DNA of 64,000 bases from Saprospira grandis. Lineage in GTDB: Bacteria; Bacteroidota; Bacteroidia; Chitinophagales; Saprospiraceae. Made by a program: the position numbers and the translations under genes. Position 1 is the first letter of the stretch; every line of letters begins with the position of its first letter. Shown one piece after another: positions 60,258 to 64,000 of the stretch. A model generated the notes under the pieces. It was not told where the DNA came from and searched no databases. It saw only the letters and a program-made list of their open reading frames with translations. Location of the stretch: positions 3,489,501 to 3,553,500 of the forward strand of contig NZ_CP110854.1 in assembly GCF_027594745.1 (NCBI RefSeq), in the 5' to 3' direction.

Positions 60258-60766
60258 GGGCCTCCCGCCTTCGGCGGGCGCTACGTTTCGGGGCTCGCTG
60301 CTCGCTCGGCCCTGCGGCGGCTTTGCCGCCTTGGTCTGGCCTTCGGCCACCCCTGCACATCGCTAGGCCGCTCATCTGTCTTTTTTCTTTGGGCTTTCTT
60401 CTTTTGCGGTTGGGCAGTTTTGGGCCATGGGCTGAAGCCCATGGTTGTGGGTCTGAGCAAACTGGCGGGCTAAAGCCCTTGTTTGCTGTTTATTACAACT
60501 CATTATGGGCCGATGGTTTTAACCTTCGGCTCATTTTTTTACGCTTAGTTTGGCTACTTTTGTTGCTGTAGGTTTCAACCTACAGGTACATATATATCCA
60601 TCCTACAGGCGGCGAAGCCGCCGCAAAGGAGCGAAGCGACTTGGCCTAGGGGCCTGAAAGGGTGGCCGCAGGCCAGACCGAGCCGCTGAAAGCGGCGCAG
60701 GGCCGAGCAGACCTGCGAGCCCTGCAAGGGCCCGGCCGCCTTTGGCGGCAGGCCCCAAAAAAAAAA
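60258..60766. repeat. Composite element E
   Basis: A plus arm (head CCCGCC-TTC-GGCGGG, stem GGCGGC-TTT-GCCGCC, second stem GGCC-TTC-GGCC), a palindrome block nearly identical to that of element D, and a minus arm. The minus arm has stem GCCGCT-TTC-AGCGGC and GCCGCC-TTT-GGCGGC near its end. It starts seven bases after a stop codon. No gene inside. Confidence 0.85.
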
Positions 60767-60900
60767 TATATAGGCTCTTTTTGAGAAGGAGTCTTGTCGC
60801 ATTATTTTTTGAGGATAAGCAGGCGCCAAAGGGGGAGAGTTTATCATCTAGGGGGAAAAGGGGGCGCTCTGGGAAATTCAGAATACTATAAAATAGATGG

Positions 60901-61425
60901 ATGTTTAGAACTGTTGTTGGGCTACTATTATTAGCCATAAACCTTAATGCTCAAGATTTAAGCACTAAAACTTTTTCGGAACAGTTGTCGGATTTAAAGT
61001 TAAGCAATATTAAGTCTGGACTTTTAATGACTGCTAGTCGAAATGACACGCTTTCTGCCTTATTTTACAACTCAACATTTAATGAGTTGCATAAGGTTGA
61101 TTTGGCCTCTTTAGTCAATCCTGAGCAGAAAATGTTTTATGTAACTTCAGGCCAAGCTTACTTAAATATGAGGGCTGGTTTCCTGAGCTCAAAGCTGCTC
61201 ACTACTTATGAATTAGGAGATACTGGGGAGCTCATATACCTCATTATGCAAAAACAATATCATTACCACGATAGTCAGGAGAATGCTTGTGAATTGAGTA
61301 GGATTTTATATTATTCGGATCGTCGTGGAGTATTTAAAATAGAAGATTTAGAAACAAAAAATATAGAAGATTGCAAGGCATTAAAATGGTTGTATTTAGC
61401 TGGAGATTTTCACAGCAGGCTTTAA
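60901..61425 (+). CDS. Secreted protein of unknown function
   Basis: A 174-residue protein with a signal peptide (MFRTVVGLLLLAINLNAQ). The mature part contains DTLSALFYNSTFNEL and the pair CELSRIL...IEDCKAL. No family recognised. Its TAA overlaps the ATG of the next gene by one base, implying co-translation with the next two secreted proteins. Confidence 0.55.
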   Translation: MFRTVVGLLLLAINLNAQDLSTKTFSEQLSDLKLSNIKSGLLMTASRNDTLSALFYNSTFNELHKVDLASLVNPEQKMFYVTSGQAYLNMRAGFLSSKLLTTYELGDTGELIYLIMQKQYHYHDSQENACELSRILYYSDRRGVFKIEDLETKNIEDCKALKWLYLAGDFHSRL

Positions 61426-61886
61426 TGCGAGTTTTAGCACTACTTACTTTTTTCGTTTTGCCTTTTTGGGCAAAAGGGCAGGGGGTAGATAGTTTGTTGA
61501 TGCAAGCTAAATTATTAACGGTTTCTGCATATCGTCAGCTTCCAAAAGATAGTCTTTTAGCGTTGTTGCAGCAGCAGCCTGCAGAGATTTATAAGGCGAA
61601 GAAATTAAAGGGCTTTTATTTGATTAAAATCAGTTCGAAGCAAGCAGCGGATAGTTATAATTCCTGTGTTTTTTACTTAGTGTATGAAGAGCGGCGGCGG
61701 CAATTTTATCGAATAGCAGGATTTGATCAGCGAGAATATTCAGCCTTTAGAAGGCGAGTTCGAGTGCGGCGTTTATTTTGGGGCGAGAAAGCGATTCGTA
61801 GAGATTTTTCGGGGCATTTTCCAAGAAAGCAGAGTCGGAGGGTAAATTGTGCGGAGGAGATGGAAAAAGAAATAAAAGTATATTAG
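61425..61886 (+). CDS. Secreted basic protein, paralogue pair member 1
   Basis: A 153-residue protein with a signal peptide (MRVLALLTFFVLPFWAKGQ). ATG 61425 gives this start and a one-base overlap with the upstream stop; a TTG at 61371 would only add a poor extension. It aligns with the next gene through DSL...KAKLL, a Y-rich stretch, L.KI......Y.VY, and the RxxFYRIAGF region. The C-terminus is strongly basic (RRRVRVRRLFWGEKAIRR). Function unknown. Confidence 0.55.
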   Translation: MRVLALLTFFVLPFWAKGQGVDSLLMQAKLLTVSAYRQLPKDSLLALLQQQPAEIYKAKKLKGFYLIKISSKQAADSYNSCVFYLVYEERRRQFYRIAGFDQREYSAFRRRVRVRRLFWGEKAIRRDFSGHFPRKQSRRVNCAEEMEKEIKVY

Positions 61887-61888
61887 TT

Positions 61889-62365
61889 GTGTGGAGATTT
61901 GTGATTTACTTTTTCTTTTTGTGGCCAGCCGCTTTATTGGCTCAGGATAGCTTGTCTAATACGTACTTTAAGGCCAAATTACTTTGCTTGGGCTCTACTG
62001 CTTATGCCTCTTATGCAGATGGCATTGCGGCATTAGATGCTGCTAATATGCAGTGCTTGAGGGGCCCTAAATTTCCCTCTGTTTTGTTGTTTCGCATTCA
62101 ATTGCAAGACGCTGCAGCTCCTCATTATGTAGCCTATGACAAAAAACGAGATCTCTTTTTGAAAGTAGCAGGATTTAAGAAAAATCAGGGAATCGCTTTC
62201 TTTAAAGTTTTGGAAAGAGATCAGCCTATTATATTAGAAATAAAGGCATTGGAAACTTATTTTGGCCTAACTCAACAAGATTTTAGCGCCAAAGACTGGA
62301 GGTATTTGAGGCGAATAGGGTTTTCTGAAAAAGAACGTACTTTTGTTGAGCTTGATTTGGAGTAG
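61889..62365 (+). CDS. Secreted protein, paralogue pair member 2
   Basis: A 158-residue protein with a signal peptide (VWRFVIYFFFLWPAALLAQ). The start is taken as GTG 61889, three bases after the previous stop. The longer frame from TTG 61847 overlaps the previous gene and adds polar residues before the signal. It shares DSLSN...KAKLL, PHYVAYDKKRDLFLKVAGF and later residues with member 1. Function unknown. Confidence 0.52.
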   Translation: MWRFVIYFFFLWPAALLAQDSLSNTYFKAKLLCLGSTAYASYADGIAALDAANMQCLRGPKFPSVLLFRIQLQDAAAPHYVAYDKKRDLFLKVAGFKKNQGIAFFKVLERDQPIILEIKALETYFGLTQQDFSAKDWRYLRRIGFSEKERTFVELDLE

Positions 62366-62410
62366 TTGGGGCCTAAAATCCTCAATCTGACCTATTAAAA
62401 CGATAACCTA

Positions 62411-62842
62411 ATGCAAAACACAATCAAAATTACAAGCTTAAACTCAACTGTTTTAGAAATTGAGTTATTAGATATATTATCTAATATAGATACTCCTGAG
62501 AAGTATAAATGGTCTATTTTGTGGCTGGAAGCCATGGCCAAAGATGAAGATTTCCCTATGCTGGATTTTGAAAAGAAGGTTAATGAATCTAAAAATGGGC
62601 AGTTCACTTCATCGCAAAACCTTATTGAATTAGGAGAAGCATGCACACAAATTATAGAGATTTTGCTGATAGCCGATATGGACAGAAATAAATTGAAGAG
62701 ATACGAAAGTGATTCTGAAATGAAAAAATCATGTCAATATTGTATTGAGTTGATCGATTCATCTTTCTGGGAGATTACATCAAAAGACGAAAACTTCTTG
62801 CTTAAATTAAGGGAAAAGTTTGATTTAGTACGGAGCAGCTAG
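62411..62842 (+). CDS. Small cytoplasmic protein, possible immunity protein
   Basis: A 143-residue acidic helical protein without a signal peptide (YKWSILWLEAMAKDEDFPML near residue 35). Size, charge and the neighbouring accessory genes would suit an immunity protein, but no family motif was recognised. AT-rich; co-oriented with the genes on both sides. Confidence 0.5.
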   Translation: MQNTIKITSLNSTVLEIELLDILSNIDTPEKYKWSILWLEAMAKDEDFPMLDFEKKVNESKNGQFTSSQNLIELGEACTQIIEILLIADMDRNKLKRYESDSEMKKSCQYCIELIDSSFWEITSKDENFLLKLREKFDLVRSS

Positions 62843-62870
62843 GCAAAACGATTAGGGAATTAAATTAAAT

Positions 62871-63302
62871 ATGAAAGATCTAGAACATCCATTATTAGCG
62901 CCCTTTGCTGCTGATTTTAGCTTAGTGGAGGAGGCTAGAGGAAAGGGAATAATTGAATATTTCCATTTAGCTCAAATTAAAAATTATCGGGCTACTTCTT
63001 ATCTAGGAAATATCGCTTGGGATACTTTTGAGACAGCCTACAACCTTAAATGGGATATACTAGATGTAGACGATATTACTGCTCGTTTGAAAAAATCGCC
63101 TTTGTCTGAATATGAGGAGGTATTTTTACAATTGAGATATGGTAAGCCTATCTTGAAAATATCCACAAGTTCATTTATAGCACATTGGGATGAGATATTA
63201 TATCAGTCGCTAGAAGGATTTCCATTGGCTACAGCAGATGAAAAACTGTTTTTAGAGTGGTTAAATAATCCTAAATCGATATACTCTAACTTCTTAATCT
63301 AA
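62871..63302 (+). CDS. Small cytoplasmic protein of unknown function
   Basis: A 143-residue protein without a signal peptide (MKDLEHPLLAPFAADFSLVE; later NIAWDTFETAYNLKWDIL). It follows the previous small gene by 28 bases. Immunity-like in size and setting, but unassigned. A GC-rich element begins three bases after the stop. Confidence 0.5.
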   Translation: MKDLEHPLLAPFAADFSLVEEARGKGIIEYFHLAQIKNYRATSYLGNIAWDTFETAYNLKWDILDVDDITARLKKSPLSEYEEVFLQLRYGKPILKISTSSFIAHWDEILYQSLEGFPLATADEKLFLEWLNNPKSIYSNFLI

Positions 63303-63305
63303 TAT

Positions 63306-63482
63306 GGGGCCTCCCGCCTTCGGCGGGCGCTACCTTCGGCAGCTCGCTGTTACTTGCTTCGCTGCGTCGGCTCCCGTTGGTCGGGTCGCTCGGCCCTGCG
63401 GCCACTGCTGCACATCGGTTACTCCCGTTGGTCGTCGAACTGCGGCTTCCAGCCTTGTTGTGGCCAGTCGCTTCGCTCCTTC
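63306..63482 (+). repeat. GC-rich element, degenerate copy 15
   Basis: Head GGGGCCTCCCGCC-TTC-GGCGGG and AGCTCGCTG are kept, but the frame is then disrupted. GCTCGGCCC is followed directly by TGCGGCCACTGC with no variable stem, and two CTCCCGTTGGTCG stretches have been added. This looks like a deletion-insertion derivative. Confidence 0.75.
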
Positions 63483-63582
63483 TAGCTGGGGGAATTTAGT
63501 ACTTTAGCTTTTTCTTAGAAGGGAGGAGCTATAACGGACTTAATATCATACTCTTGTCTTACAAGTACTCAAAAAAAAACCT

Positions 63583-64000
63583 ATGCAAATTTTTTCAATT
63601 TGGTTAAAGTTGCTCTTAATGACTATATTGGTTTTTGCCTTTATTTTATTTGTGTCACTATTCATGAAGCCATCTTTTTCTCCAATTTATTCTTATTACT
63701 TAGGTGAGGAAGTATATGGAGTTGTGGTTTTAAAGGAGTTAGACAGTTTGCAACTAAGTTTTTCGATAGATAATGATCCATTTATTTATACAAAGAATGA
63801 TTTAGGAGAGGATTGTCCACCACTTCAGCCAGGAGATGAAGTTTTAATGTACGTATCTACTGTGAATAAATCGCCTTATGTGCCAATATTGGGCGATTTT
63901 ATTTATTTGAGAAGGTTTTGGATTAACGTTTTGGCAACTAGTTTTGCGCCAATGGTTTTATTTACAATATTTCTTTTTAGATCTCTGATATTAAATGCTT
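63583..64000 (+). CDS. Membrane protein, 3' end outside window
   Basis: A frame open to the window edge (139 codons seen). There is a membrane segment at about residues 7-27, an extracytoplasmic domain at about 30-110 (YYLGEEVYGVVVLKELDS, LQPGDEVLMYVSTVNKSPY), and a second membrane segment from about 115. The layout resembles DUF3592-type membrane proteins, but I see no firm motif. Partial. Confidence 0.5.
   Translation, partial: MQIFSIWLKLLLMTILVFAFILFVSLFMKPSFSPIYSYYLGEEVYGVVVLKELDSLQLSFSIDNDPFIYTKNDLGEDCPPLQPGDEVLMYVSTVNKSPYVPILGDFIYLRRFWINVLATSFAPMVLFTIFLFRSLILNA

Noticed and set aside
1..64000. tRNA or rRNA genes
   Set aside because: No cloverleaf-like or rRNA sequence was recognised by eye in the gaps; a tRNAscan run would be decisive.

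Overview
The window is a chromosomal segment of a gliding marine Bacteroidota bacterium, most like the Saprospiraceae (Saprospira-like). The main pointers are a giant surface protein with SprB repeats and a type IX secretion (T9SS) type B C-terminal domain, a fused DAHP synthase/chorismate mutase, DUF4254, DUF4230 and DUF4412 family proteins, and promoters without clear Shine-Dalgarno sequences. Assignments rest on motif recognition only; no database search was possible.

Layout. 0-7.6 kb: an acetate module with a sodium/acetate-type symporter, a small membrane protein, an SLC5-STAC-histidine kinase, a stand-alone receiver protein and acetyl-CoA synthetase. 8.2-12.9 kb: two tandem paralogues of a secreted OmpA-like protein. 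13.1-16.6 kb: DEDDh exonuclease, WecE-type sugar aminotransferase, nitroreductase and pirin. 17.2-24.4 kb: an AT-rich accessory region of lipoproteins, an Imm53-like immunity protein and a toxin-tail/immunity array repeated with an exact 1,075-bp period. 25-44.3 kb: mostly core genes (nucleoside transporter, aroF-type DAHP synthase/chorismate mutase, cyclase, fmt, rpe, aldo/keto reductase, DUF4254 + GT9, two peroxiredoxin-like proteins, two DUF4412-like proteins, rpsP, rhodanese, DUF4230, mreD-mreC-mreB). 44.8-55.3 kb: one 3,505-residue adhesin-like gene. 55.3-57.1 kb: a noncoding segment with an unusual symmetric repeat array centred on a perfect palindrome. 57.1-64 kb: a second AT-rich accessory region of small secreted proteins and lipoproteins, ending in a gene cut by the window edge.

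The most striking feature is a family of GC-rich intergenic elements (about 120-180 bp, more than 20 copies, both orientations) in nearly every gap between transcription units. Each copy keeps a fixed frame (a CTCGGCCC block, a variable stem, a GGTCTG block, a second variable stem, then a CAC block). In between, the stems change on both arms together, so pairing is kept while sequence is not. Five larger composites combine arms with a middle block of short palindromes, and these bracket the accessory gene packets.

No tRNA, rRNA, CRISPR array, transposase or integrase was recognised. Start codons were moved inward wherever an open frame merely ran through a GC-rich element.
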